Shown here piece after piece: positions 44,171 through 52,538 of a stretch of 64,000 bases of DNA. A model generated the notes under the pieces. It was given only the letters and a program-made list of their open reading frames with translations. It was not told the DNA's origin and ran no database searches. Source of the stretch: an uncultured Alphaproteobacteria bacterium (GTDB lineage Bacteria; Pseudomonadota; Alphaproteobacteria; Rhodobacterales; Rhodobacteraceae); assembly GCA_902530595.1 (NCBI GenBank), contig CACAAX010000007.1, positions 1 to 64,000 of the forward strand. Reading direction: 5' to 3'. The translations under genes were made by a program, and so were the position numbers. The stretch's first letter is position 1. Each line of letters starts with the position of its first letter.

Positions 44171-44617
44171 CTAATGACATGCTTTTCCCAAAGCTTTAAG
44201 TCGCCAGTAGTTATAGGGAAGAGGCGTTATAAAACCAACTATAAGCATTAATGGTATCACCCACCACGTCAATTTTGCGCCTCCAGTGGCAATAAAATCA
44301 GTCAAGTTCATGGCAGCCTCCATCGATATCATCGAAATTAAGGACATACCTATAGCTGTTTGAAAAGCCGCCTTTAAAGGCATTTGTCGAAACAGAATAA
44401 ACGTTTCAAGTAAAATGGATGTGATTAAGCCGTTAATGATAGCTAGCGTCATAATTGCTAAAACCGGCCAAGCAATACCCATAAATTGAAAATATGCTAT
44501 TGTCCCAAAATCCCCAATAGAACAGCCTAAAAGGCACCACATTGTATTGTAAGACGCCCTTCTCCACGTATGTTTACAATACCAATTTAAATCGATTTTT
44601 TGGGCTAGCTCTGACAT
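44171..44617 (-). CDS. DUF4396 domain-containing membrane protein
   Basis: 148 residues with four hydrophobic helices. WRRASYNTMWCLLGCSIGDFG carries two Cys near the start of the first helix (CLLGC), and the protein ends ALGKACH; a first motif KHTWRRA precedes. This matches DUF4396, often found next to heavy-metal genes. It is the first gene of the transcript that diverges from the CueR-like regulator, so it is probably a copper-linked membrane factor. Its activity is unknown. Confidence 0.8.
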   Translation of the reverse strand: MSELAQKIDLNWYCKHTWRRASYNTMWCLLGCSIGDFGTIAYFQFMGIAWPVLAIMTLAIINGLITSILLETFILFRQMPLKAAFQTAIGMSLISMISMEAAMNLTDFIATGGAKLTWWVIPLMLIVGFITPLPYNYWRLKALGKACH

Positions 44618-44637
44618 CTTGACCTCTTTCTATTTTT

Positions 44638-44668
44638 AATATAAAGTCTCCTGTTACTGGAATGTAAA
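44638..44668 (-). promoter_or_regulatory. MerR-type promoter/operator of the copper operon
   Basis: On the minus strand, TTTACA (44663-44668) and TATATT (44638-44643) are separated by exactly 19 bases, the stretched spacer of MerR-family promoters. The spacer carries the dyad TCCAGTAACAGGA. It points into the DUF4396-cytochrome-copC-copD transcript and lies just upstream of the divergent merR gene. Confidence 0.8.
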
Positions 44669-44678
44669 GAGTTTATTT

Positions 44679-45065
44679 ATGAATATTAGTCAGGCGGCAA
44701 AATTATCGGGACTATCTGTTAAAACAGTCAGGTATTACGCAGATATAAAGATAGTTGAACCCGCTAGAGACATTCAATCAGGTTATAGAAGCTACTCCAA
44801 CGATGATGTGGCAAAATTAAACTTCATTGGAAAAGCGCGACGCTTTAATTTTAGCATTGAAGAATGTAGAGAGCTTCTTTCTTTATATCAGGATAAAAAT
44901 AGATCTAGCAAAGAAGTAAAAAAACTGACCCTAGCCAAAATTGCTTCTATCGATGAAAAGCTCAAGGAGTTCCATTCTCTCAGAGACGAATTAAGTTACT
45001 TAGTTAATTGTTGTAATGGAGATGACAGACCATCGTGCCCCATTCTGGACGAGCTTTCAAAATAA
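44679..45065 (+). CDS. MerR-family copper-responsive regulator (CueR-like)
   Basis: 128 residues: winged helix-turn-helix at 1-70 (NISQAAKLSGLSVKTVRYYA), long dimerisation helix, and a metal loop with C111, C112 and C120. C112 and C120 fall at the same numbers as the Cu(I) ligands of E. coli CueR. It should sense Cu(I) and activate the divergent copper operon through the 19-bp-spacer promoter upstream. Confidence 0.88.
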   Translation: MNISQAAKLSGLSVKTVRYYADIKIVEPARDIQSGYRSYSNDDVAKLNFIGKARRFNFSIEECRELLSLYQDKNRSSKEVKKLTLAKIASIDEKLKEFHSLRDELSYLVNCCNGDDRPSCPILDELSK

Positions 45066-45116
45066 ATTTTTTGGTTAAAATTGGAAGATACTAATCTTTA
45101 GAAATATAGCAAAGAC

Positions 45117-45356
45117 CTAGCAACAGCTACAAGACCCAGCCTGCTTTTTTGCTACCGCTTTCGTCTTTACTGCTTTTTTTACTTTAGTTTTACGAGCCTG
45201 ATTCGCTTCTAATGCCGTAGCTTCTTTTGAAATTTTGTCTTCAAAATACTCATAAAGTGACGCAAACCCTAGCTTTGCCGCTTTCTTTTCTTCATAGGGC
45301 TTTCGCCCTCGAAGGTTTTCAATCCGGTTTAGTATTAGTTCAATTTGCATCCCCAT
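45117..45356 (-). CDS. Small basic protein with C-terminal cysteine cluster
   Basis: 79 residues, not recognised. The middle (about 45-72) is Lys/Ala-rich and helical; the protein ends GSCSCC, three cysteines in the last four residues, a likely metal-binding tail. It lies 90 bases downstream of the WD40 gene at the end of the zinc-related minus-strand run, and convergent with the copper regulator, so it might serve either metal. Two ATGs (45356, 45350) are possible starts. Confidence 0.6.
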   Translation of the reverse strand: MGMQIELILNRIENLRGRKPYEEKKAAKLGFASLYEYFEDKISKEATALEANQARKTKVKKAVKTKAVAKKQAGSCSCC

Positions 45357-45446
45357 CCGTAATAAGGATCACTGCTTTTAGTCAATCAACTTTTTGGACC
45401 GAGTTATGGAGTGTAGATTACGTAGAACGATTAAACCGCATCAAAT

Positions 45447-46472
45447 TCAAATTCGCCATACGGTAACACCGCCTTGTCTATCTAGTGCTGCAACTGCCCT
45501 GTCATCGGGCCGCCAGTACAATTCAGCAACAGTGTCTGCAACTTGACCAACTCCTAATTTAGCTTGAGTATTATTGGAGTTAATTTCCCATAAAACAACA
45601 GTTCCATTTCTACATCCTGATAAAAGTCTGTTACTATGATTAGAGAACAAAAGAGATGTAATAGCGTCCGCGTGGTAATCTAACTCCAAAGGACTTGTGC
45701 CCTCAGGGCCATCTCCCTCAAAATTCCAAACTGTGGCTGCCTCGCTGCCGCCTGTCGCTAATAAAGTTCCTTTTTTATTGAATGATAAAGCAGACGGCTT
45801 AAAAGGATAACCCGACATTTTTGAGTCTTTGCCTGAAGATCGGCGCCAAAAGTGAACAGAATTATCTTGGCTACCACAGGCTACGACATCGCTATCATTG
45901 CTTAAAGCTATTGAGACGAGGGATCCTTTCCATTCTAACTTCTGAATCAAATTACCGCTGACACCATCAAGGAATTGTACCTGTCCATAGCAGGCTGTGG
46001 CTAATTCCCCTTTATTCGTCCAAGCAATAGTACTCACAGTACTTTGGTGATCACTTGTTCGCCAAACTTCTTCACCGCTTGCAGAATATACATAAACGGT
46101 TTTCGAAAGCGAAGTCGCAATGAGACTGCCATCTGGTGACCAACTCACGTTCTCAGCCCATCCCGTCCCAATATCTATTATTTTCTCTGTGTCAGGTTCC
46201 AATAAGTTCCAAATTATAAGCCGTCCATCTTGACCAGTGGTTGCAAATTTACTTTTGCTAGGGTGAACAGATGTAGCAAGAGCTCCACCATCATGTACAT
46301 TTTTTTTTCCCCAAATAAGATCACCACGTTTACCATCGAACACCGACACTCCTCCAGCCGCATCTGCAACTGCAAACTCGTTTCCCTCTGGAGTCCAACC
46401 TCCGGATAAAGCGCAGTCATCCAAGGTAGCGGACCATCCCGTTCGTAATGAACCTAAAGACTGGGCACTCAC
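45447..46472 (-). CDS. WD40-repeat protein of the zinc locus
   Basis: 341 residues from the GTG at 46472, which overlaps the stop of the upstream GTPase gene as GTGA and has GAGGAG 8 bases ahead; a GTG at 46481 lies inside that binding site and is less likely. About seven WD40-type units (e.g. ATSVHPSKSKFATTGQDGRLIIW, shortened here to TGQDGRLIIW; GSQDNSVHFW; GCRNGTVVLW) predict one beta-propeller. No signal peptide is present, so it is cytoplasmic. Tight coupling to a COG0523 GTPase suggests a scaffold for zinc delivery. Confidence 0.82.
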   Translation of the reverse strand: MSAQSLGSLRTGWSATLDDCALSGGWTPEGNEFAVADAAGGVSVFDGKRGDLIWGKKNVHDGGALATSVHPSKSKFATTGQDGRLIIWNLLEPDTEKIIDIGTGWAENVSWSPDGSLIATSLSKTVYVYSASGEEVWRTSDHQSTVSTIAWTNKGELATACYGQVQFLDGVSGNLIQKLEWKGSLVSIALSNDSDVVACGSQDNSVHFWRRSSGKDSKMSGYPFKPSALSFNKKGTLLATGGSEAATVWNFEGDGPEGTSPLELDYHADAITSLLFSNHSNRLLSGCRNGTVVLWEINSNNTQAKLGVGQVADTVAELYWRPDDRAVAALDRQGGVTVWRI

Positions 46473-47818
46473 ACTAGACACTCCTCGAAACCTTTACGCA
46501 TTTCGTCTTCATCAAGATTTCTGCCAATAAATACAAGTTGATTTCTTCGTGGCAGATCATCCCATGACCTATCTGGTTTTGCATCAAAAAGCATATGCAC
46601 TCCTTGGAAGACAAAACGACGGGAGTCACCAGATATACTCAAAAAACCCTTCATTCTGAAAATATCAATACCTTTCTCTCCCAATACTTTAGAAAGCCAT
46701 TTGTTTAACTTCTCTTGGTCCACATCACCATCTTTTTCTATCGCGATAGAACCGACTTCATCATCATGTTCATGCTGCGCAACCCAGGTTCTTTCAACGA
46801 TTGCTGGAACAACTGCATTACTGCTCTCTTTGATTAATTGTATATTGAATTCTTCTGCCGTATGTTGTGCGTAGAGACCAATATGCATGGGTTTATCAAT
46901 AATGATATTGAAAGATTTACTGCCACCTGATGCGAGATTTAATTCGACATGTGTGTTCATTGGTATAATTCCGTCTGGTTGTATACTTTTTGCGTCTTCA
47001 GCGTAGTATCGAACACATTTTTCGGCGTTGTCTCTTAAATCAGAGTCATCTATTCCCTGATCTGTTGTAATAACCAAGGACATTGAAGGGTCGGGACCTT
47101 CGTCAAATTGTATTTTATAGTTTCCTGGTTCAACTGAATATACTCCTGTCCATTCAAATGGATACTCTGGCTCAAGAAAAGTTGGACGACGTTCTAATGC
47201 TTGGTCCAAATTAAAAGCGCTTAAATTTAGCACCGTATCAACAGGTACGTCTGCATTTTCGGCTCTGACAATTTTTGTCATTCTATTCATTTCACGTATG
47301 CGCATTTCAATTTCATCAAGGCCCTCGCTACTTGCTAAGTCAGTTTTATTTAACACAACCACATCAGCAAAAGCTATTTGTTCGGTACTTTCATCACTGC
47401 GACCCAATTGCTGATCTATATGGAACGCATCAACTAAGGTGACTATGCCATCGAGCGCATACTCAGAGCTGATATCCTCATCCATAAAAAATGTTTGTGC
47501 TACCGGTCCTGGATCTGCTAGTCCTGTTGTTTCGACCAAAACATAGTCGAACTTGTCCCGCCGCTTCATCAAATTACTTAAAACTCGTATTAAGTCACCT
47601 CTTACGGTGCAGCAAATACATCCATTCGACATCTCAAAGATTTCTTCTTCGGCATCTATCACTAAAGCCTGATCAATCCCGACTTCACCATACTCATTTT
47701 CAATAACAGCAATTCTTTTTCCATGTTCCTCACTTAATATCCGATTCAGAAGTGTTGTCTTCCCTGATCCTAGAAACCCTGTTAGAATTGTTACGGGGAC
47801 TTTTTGTGGTGTATTCAT
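46469..47818 (-). CDS. COG0523 (CobW-family) GTPase, long form
   Basis: 449 residues. Walker A is GFLGSGKTT (about 14-22), the metal-binding CxCC is in NGCICCTVRGD, and the G4 motif is NKTDL. A C-terminal CobW_C domain ends the protein, with an extra domain of about 130 residues between. COG0523 proteins are GTP-driven metallochaperones, mostly for zinc. The start has AAGGAG, and the preceding small gene's TAA abuts its ATG. Confidence 0.87.
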   Translation of the reverse strand: MNTPQKVPVTILTGFLGSGKTTLLNRILSEEHGKRIAVIENEYGEVGIDQALVIDAEEEIFEMSNGCICCTVRGDLIRVLSNLMKRRDKFDYVLVETTGLADPGPVAQTFFMDEDISSEYALDGIVTLVDAFHIDQQLGRSDESTEQIAFADVVVLNKTDLASSEGLDEIEMRIREMNRMTKIVRAENADVPVDTVLNLSAFNLDQALERRPTFLEPEYPFEWTGVYSVEPGNYKIQFDEGPDPSMSLVITTDQGIDDSDLRDNAEKCVRYYAEDAKSIQPDGIIPMNTHVELNLASGGSKSFNIIIDKPMHIGLYAQHTAEEFNIQLIKESSNAVVPAIVERTWVAQHEHDDEVGSIAIEKDGDVDQEKLNKWLSKVLGEKGIDIFRMKGFLSISGDSRRFVFQGVHMLFDAKPDRSWDDLPRRNQLVFIGRNLDEDEMRKGFEECLV

Positions 47819-48127
47819 TTATTTCTCCTTATCAAATTGTTCAAACAAATCCGGTTTGACGGGGTATCCCCATCGAATTGCAATTTCAGTCAAGTCAGCA
47901 GCTTTAAATTCAGCTGCTGATTTATGGATTTTGTGCTGTAATGGATCAGACCCAGCTTTTAATAAAGCCACTACAGTTTCAACCGGAGGACATCCTTCTT
48001 CTAAACAATTTAATTCTGTTACCGTTATGGTTACATTATTTTGTATTGAAAGGTTCTCACCTAGAGCCTCTTTAATTTTCCGAACTTTTTTCAGGTCCGT
48101 TTTCGGTTTTGAACTTCCAATAAACAT
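47819..48127 (-). CDS. Small conserved-looking protein upstream of the COG0523 GTPase
   Basis: 102 residues, not recognised by name. It has no signal peptide. The segment TELNCLEEGCPPVETVV holds two cysteines five residues apart, a possible metal or redox site. It is translationally coupled to the GTPase that follows without a gap, so the two probably act together. It begins 141 bases after znuA on the same strand. Confidence 0.65.
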   Translation of the reverse strand: MFIGSSKPKTDLKKVRKIKEALGENLSIQNNVTITVTELNCLEEGCPPVETVVALLKAGSDPLQHKIHKSAAEFKAADLTEIAIRWGYPVKPDLFEQFDKEK

Positions 48128-48232
48128 CAGGCAATCCCTTTATTACTATAGGTTGAAAAGTTCCCCAATATTTCAATCATCGTATTTTCAATTTTGAAAT
48201 CCAAAACAACAGTCAGTGCTATTGGAAAGTTC

Positions 48233-48258
48233 ACCAACCCAATAAAAAATGGGTTGGT
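48233..48258. repeat. Hairpin between znuA and the small protein gene
   Basis: ACCAACCCA (48233-48241) and TGGGTTGGT (48250-48258) form a perfect 9-bp stem with an 8-base loop. In the direction of transcription (minus) no U-run follows, so it may weaken but not fully end the znuA transcript. Confidence 0.55.
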
Positions 48259-48268
48259 AATTTTTTCG

Positions 48269-49291
48269 TTAAAAGCACTTAGCCAAGTTTATTGCTAGGT
48301 TTCGAATAAGGTTTTCGTAGAGACTTGGGCCAGTTTCTAATTTAACGCCGAGTGGATCAATAACAGCTGTATTTGCGTTGGTCCCCTCAACAACCGCCTT
48401 AACAAGGCCCTGTTTGTATTGGGGCTCCGCGAGCACACACTCTACAGCTTCATCCACCACTCTTTTGCGTATCTCGGCAAGACGAGCGGGGCTTGGATCA
48501 GAAGCATCCCCTAATGAGATAGCTCCGGACGCACTAATACCAAAATCCTTCTCAAAATACTGATAAGCATCATGAAAAACGACAAATTTCTTCTCTCTTA
48601 TTGGATCAAGTATGGAATTTACTTCAGACATTAATGCGTCAATATTATCTCTAGCCGATTTCGCATTTGAAAAATAAGTTGCAGCATTATCAGGGTCAAC
48701 CTCCGACAATTTTGCCGCAATAGAATTCAACCATACCTTCGCAATTTTTGGTGATAACCAGGCATGAGGATCGTGCTCTCCGTGAGCATGACCTTCGTGA
48801 TCATCATGGTCGTCGTGATCATCATGGTCGTCGTGATCATCATGGTCGTCGTGCTTTTTCTTACCATGGTCGTGATCGTCGTGATCATCATGGTCATCAT
48901 GATCATCATGGTCTCCGTGATCGTGTGCTTCAAATAACGCTCCCTCGCGAAAACTGAGAAGTTCGATGCCATCAACACCTAGAAGAGAAGTTTTAGAAGC
49001 GTTTTTCGCTAAACTTTCGAGACCATTTTCCAGCCATGGTGTAAGATCCTCCCCTATCCAAAAAACAACATCAGCATCTTCCAATGACTTTGCGTTCGAC
49101 GGTTTAAGTTGATATTCGTGCGGCGATGCTCCTGCTGGCATAATCAAGTCTGGTTTACCAACACCTTCCATTACTCTCGATACTAGTGAATGAACGGGCG
49201 CGATGTCTACTGTAACCTTCGGCACATCTGCAACTAGCATACTGGTGCTCAATAGAAACGCTGACGTTGTTGAAAGGAATTTATTAGACAT
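48269..49291 (-). CDS. znuA: Zinc ABC transporter substrate-binding protein ZnuA
   Basis: 340 residues from the ATG at 49291, preceded by GGAGAG; an ATG 12 bases earlier is in frame but overlaps that site. A signal peptide ends near MLVADV. The fold is ZnuA-type: the H of GASPHEYQLKPS, H of HDPHAWLSP, H of FHDAYQYF and an Asp near the end are the zinc ligands. Between them sits a His/Asp-rich loop of about 50 residues built of HDD units. It is divergent from zur-znuC-znuB across a Zur-box-like region. Confidence 0.94.
   Translation of the reverse strand: MSNKFLSTTSAFLLSTSMLVADVPKVTVDIAPVHSLVSRVMEGVGKPDLIMPAGASPHEYQLKPSNAKSLEDADVVFWIGEDLTPWLENGLESLAKNASKTSLLGVDGIELLSFREGALFEAHDHGDHDDHDDHDDHDDHDHGKKKHDDHDDHDDHDDHDDHDDHEGHAHGEHDPHAWLSPKIAKVWLNSIAAKLSEVDPDNAATYFSNAKSARDNIDALMSEVNSILDPIREKKFVVFHDAYQYFEKDFGISASGAISLGDASDPSPARLAEIRKRVVDEAVECVLAEPQYKQGLVKAVVEGTNANTAVIDPLGVKLETGPSLYENLIRNLAINLAKCF
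48797..48850. repeat. Three perfect 18-base tandem repeats in znuA
   Basis: The unit GTGATCATCATGGTCGTC is repeated three times without change (48797-48814, 48815-48832, 48833-48850); degenerate copies continue to about 48927. It encodes the HDD-type zinc loop of ZnuA and is prone to copy-number change. Confidence 0.9.
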
Positions 49292-49320
49292 TTGGCTCTC
49301 CATAAGGTATTAACGTTGGT

Positions 49321-49360
49321 ATGTTATGTTATAACATGTAATGATATAACTTAACATATG
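49321..49360. promoter_or_regulatory. Zur-box-like operator region
   Basis: The palindrome ATGTTATAACAT (49326-49337) is followed by a second, looser half-site pair around 49343-49359 (ATATAACTTAACAT). Both resemble Zur sites (TGTTATA...TATAACA). The region lies between divergent znuA and zur-znuC-znuB. Confidence 0.72.
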
Positions 49361-49398
49361 AACAAAGTAAAGATTAATTCTACAGAGCGCGCATTCGG

Positions 49399-49902
49399 AT
49401 GAAAAAAAAGAAAAAAAACGAAAATTCTTCAAAGATATTTGAATATCATGACCATGGAGCTTGCTTTGGCGATGCAATAACACAGATCGAGGATTATTTC
49501 ATCCAGAAAAAATTACAACTAACTCCTTTACGACGAAAAGTTTTTGAAATTTTAATCGAGGACCACAAGCCTCTAGGCGCTTACGATATTCTTGACAAGT
49601 TAGGGGAGGCAGGGTTTTCATCATCTCCACCTATAGCCTATCGAGTTCTTGGCTTTTTAATTGAACATGGATTTGTTCATAAAGTACAGGGTTTAAATGC
49701 TTTTATCGCCTGTTCGAACCCAAAACACTCGCATTTTCCTACTTTTGTTATCTGTCGAAAATGTGAGAAAGTAGCGGAAGTCAGTGAAGAGAAAAGCGGG
49801 CTTAACCTTCCGAGCCCCAGAATAACAAATTTCAAAATTGAAAAAACCACTATTGAATTGACTGGAATTTGTAGCACTTGCGAAAATGCAGAGATTAGAT
49901 AA
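49399..49902 (+). CDS. zur: Fur-family zinc regulator Zur
   Basis: 167 residues: N-terminal winged helix with TPLRRKVFEIL, then the dimerisation domain with CRKC (about 119-122) and CSTC (about 160-163), the structural zinc-binding pairs of Zur. It represses zinc uptake genes when zinc is plentiful. It is first in zur-znuC-znuB (overlap of one base with znuC) and faces znuA across the operator region. Confidence 0.9.
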   Translation: MKKKKKNENSSKIFEYHDHGACFGDAITQIEDYFIQKKLQLTPLRRKVFEILIEDHKPLGAYDILDKLGEAGFSSSPPIAYRVLGFLIEHGFVHKVQGLNAFIACSNPKHSHFPTFVICRKCEKVAEVSEEKSGLNLPSPRITNFKIEKTTIELTGICSTCENAEIR

Positions 49903-50630
49903 TGCTCATTGAGGTTCAGAGTCTAAATATACAATATGGAAATAAAAAAGTACTAGAAAACATAAACCTAACTGTTAGCAGTGGTGAGATTGTTACCATA
50001 GTTGGTCCAAATGGATCAGGAAAAACAACTCTTTTCAAGGCAATTATTGGTTCTGCGCCTATTGCCTCTGGTAAAATAATTATGAGCCCAAGCCTTAAAG
50101 TAGGCTATGTACCACAAGTTTTAAATGTTGACCTATCACTCCCTTTGACAGCGGAGCGATTTCTAAATCTTGTTACTAATCGTAATGACCGAGGAGCCTT
50201 GAGAGCCAAACAGATTTTGGGCTCAGAAGATTATTTATCCACACAAATAAGCAACCTTTCAGGTGGTCAATTGCAACGAGTACTTTTAGCACGTGCTTTA
50301 TTAAATGACCCAGACATTTTATTGCTCGACGAGGCTACACGCGGATTAGATCAACCGGGATCAGCGGCATTTTACAAAAAAATAGAAGAACTTCGAGAGT
50401 CCTCTGGCTGCGCAGTGCTAATGATAAGTCATGACTTACATGTAGTTATGAGTGCATCAAATAGAGTAATTTGTCTTAATGGCCATATATGCTGCCAGGG
50501 TGAACCGCAATCAGTTGCTTCTTCACCAGAATATAGAGATCTGTTTGGTTCAAATATAGATGGTACATTTGCTCTTTACCAACATAACCAAAAAGAAAAC
50601 AAAAGCAGGATAAATAACAGTAATGCTTGA
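49902..50630 (+). CDS. znuC: Zinc ABC transporter ATP-binding protein ZnuC
   Basis: 242 residues with Walker A GPNGSGKTT (about 35-43), signature LSGGQLQR, Walker B ILLLDEAT and the switch His in MISHDLH. It drives zinc import through ZnuB. Its ATG shares one base with the zur stop and its end overlaps znuB by 8 bases. Confidence 0.94.
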   Translation: MLIEVQSLNIQYGNKKVLENINLTVSSGEIVTIVGPNGSGKTTLFKAIIGSAPIASGKIIMSPSLKVGYVPQVLNVDLSLPLTAERFLNLVTNRNDRGALRAKQILGSEDYLSTQISNLSGGQLQRVLLARALLNDPDILLLDEATRGLDQPGSAAFYKKIEELRESSGCAVLMISHDLHVVMSASNRVICLNGHICCQGEPQSVASSPEYRDLFGSNIDGTFALYQHNQKENKSRINNSNA

Positions 50631-51429
50631 TGACTTCATGGTTAGAGCCACTCTTGCTGGTATTGGTGTTGCAATAGCAGCCGCTCCATTAGGTTGTTTT
50701 GTTGTATGGCGTAGAATGGCTTACTTTGGTGAAGCAACAGCCCATGCCGCTCTTTTAGGTATATCATTGTCTCTAATGTTTGAATTTTCAGTGTTTGCTG
50801 GAGCGTTGTTTGTCTCTCTGATTATGGCTACTTTGGTTACATTTGGCCAAGGCCGGTCGCTTTTTTTAGACACTCTATTGGGGGTTGCGGGCCACACCTC
50901 GATGGCGGCAGGGTTAATAATAGTTTCTTACATTTCTGGAGTACGTATAGAACTTATGGCCTACCTAATTGGTGATATTCTTGCAGTGTCAAAAACAGAT
51001 GTTTTATTGATTTGGTTAGGATTAGGAGCCGTATTGCTTTTGTTGTTTTGGCGATGGTCTGCGCTTTTATTATGCACACTAAATGAAGATTTAGCAGCTG
51101 CAAGCGGCTTAAATCCGAAGAGAGAAAACTTTATACTTACAATAGCACTAGCAGTAGTTGTAGCCGTTGGCATAAAGGTTGTTGGCGTTCTGCTGATTAT
51201 CGCTTTATTGATAATACCCGCTGCATCTTCGCGTTTTCTTGGATCGACACCAGAGAAAATGGCCGTTTTTGCCTCATTGATAGGCGTAGCTTCGGCGATT
51301 TTAGGCTTCAACGCTTCTTATGTTTTTGATACGCCAACAGGTCCATCAATTGTCTGTGTAGCATCGTTAATTTTTCTTTTAACTCTGACCTTTTCTTCGC
51401 TTACACAGCAATTTCAACGCAAAAATTAA
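50623..51429 (+). CDS. znuB: Zinc ABC transporter permease ZnuB
   Basis: 268 residues, about eight membrane helices of the ABC-3 family; GEATAHAALLGISL near residue 35-48 and the later ALLIIPAASSRFL are family motifs. It forms the channel with ZnuC and receives zinc from ZnuA. The COG0523 gene follows 23 bases after its stop. Confidence 0.93.
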   Translation: MLDDFMVRATLAGIGVAIAAAPLGCFVVWRRMAYFGEATAHAALLGISLSLMFEFSVFAGALFVSLIMATLVTFGQGRSLFLDTLLGVAGHTSMAAGLIIVSYISGVRIELMAYLIGDILAVSKTDVLLIWLGLGAVLLLLFWRWSALLLCTLNEDLAAASGLNPKRENFILTIALAVVVAVGIKVVGVLLIIALLIIPAASSRFLGSTPEKMAVFASLIGVASAILGFNASYVFDTPTGPSIVCVASLIFLLTLTFSSLTQQFQRKN

Positions 51430-51452
51430 AGAATTTAATTAAGATAGAAAAA

Positions 51453-52523
51453 ATGAATAAGTTTGCACCTAAACCAGTAACAGTAATCACAGGTTTTCTC
51501 GGAAGCGGCAAAACAACTTTGCTATCTGCTTTGCTTAAAAAAGAAGAAATGAAAAATGTCGCAGTAATAATTAATGAATTTGGTGAGGTTGGACTAGACC
51601 ATGCTTTGGTAGAACGAAGCGATGAGAATATTGTCGAGCTACAAAATGGTTGTATTTGCTGTACTATTCAAGGCGATCTCCAGAAAACAATGCTCGATTT
51701 AATCGATAAAATGTCGAAAGGAGACATCTCTTATTTTGATAAAGTCATAATAGAAACGACGGGACTAGCTGACCCAGTTCCCATTATTCACACTTTGATT
51801 AGTTCTATAGATTTACAAAGAATTTATACTCTTGATGGTGTAATCACAGTAGTCGATGCCACAAATGGAGAAAAAACATTAGACTTGCAGCCAGAAGCAG
51901 TCAAACAAGCGGCCCTGGCCGAACGCATTATAATCAGTAAAATTGATCTAATAGAAAAAGATAAAGAAATATCTTTGGAAAATCGTTTAAGAGCAATAAA
52001 TCCTTCGACAAAAATTATCAAATGTAGCTTTGGCAAAGTTTCAATTTCAGACCTAATTAATTTGGACGCATACGATCCTTTTAGCAAGTCTAGAGATGTA
52101 AAGGAATGGCTTGCTGCAGAGAGTATGGACTCCCATCACCAGCACGATCATGACCATCATGTTAATGTAAATCGGCACGATGAAAATATTGAAGCATTTT
52201 CTATGACTAGTGATCAACCCGTCAACATGATGGCATTTGGTTTGTTTAAGGACTTATTAATGGCACAAATGGGACCAGACTTACTCAGGTTAAAGGGAAT
52301 AATAAATATCGAGGATAAAGATCGACCAGCAGTTATTCACGGCGTCCAACATATTTTTCATCCTGTTCATTGGTTGGAAAAATGGCCTGACGGCGATAAA
52401 CAAACAAAGCTCGTTTTTATCACAAGAAATGTAAAGAAAGAACAAATAGAGGGTTTGTTTAATGCGTTAATGGGGCTTGTTGGGGATAAAGGCATGCCTG
52501 AGGAAATTGCTGATTTGCTGTGA
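51453..52523 (+). CDS. COG0523 (CobW-family) GTPase, short form with His-rich linker
   Basis: 356 residues: Walker A GFLGSGKTT, CxCC in NGCICCTIQGD, and SKIDL at the G4 position. A His/Asp-rich linker (HHQHDHDHH, about 229-237) precedes the CobW_C domain, typical of zinc-linked members. It lies at the end of the zur-znuC-znuB run. With the long form at 46469 there are two such GTPases in one locus. Confidence 0.88.
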   Translation: MNKFAPKPVTVITGFLGSGKTTLLSALLKKEEMKNVAVIINEFGEVGLDHALVERSDENIVELQNGCICCTIQGDLQKTMLDLIDKMSKGDISYFDKVIIETTGLADPVPIIHTLISSIDLQRIYTLDGVITVVDATNGEKTLDLQPEAVKQAALAERIIISKIDLIEKDKEISLENRLRAINPSTKIIKCSFGKVSISDLINLDAYDPFSKSRDVKEWLAAESMDSHHQHDHDHHVNVNRHDENIEAFSMTSDQPVNMMAFGLFKDLLMAQMGPDLLRLKGIINIEDKDRPAVIHGVQHIFHPVHWLEKWPDGDKQTKLVFITRNVKKEQIEGLFNALMGLVGDKGMPEEIADLL

Positions 52524-52538
52524 TTTTTATAAATTAGC

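Noticed and set aside
48233-48258. Strong rho-independent terminator after znuA
   Set aside because: The T-run lies on the wrong side for minus-strand transcription, so only the hairpin is reported.
48797-48927. Regular short repeats as a CRISPR array
   Set aside because: There are no unique spacers; the units are contiguous, 18 bases long, in frame and encode the ZnuA metal loop.
48748-48957. Plus-strand His/Arg-rich frame opposite znuA
   Set aside because: It is the antisense shadow of the HDD repeat of ZnuA and has no ribosome binding site.
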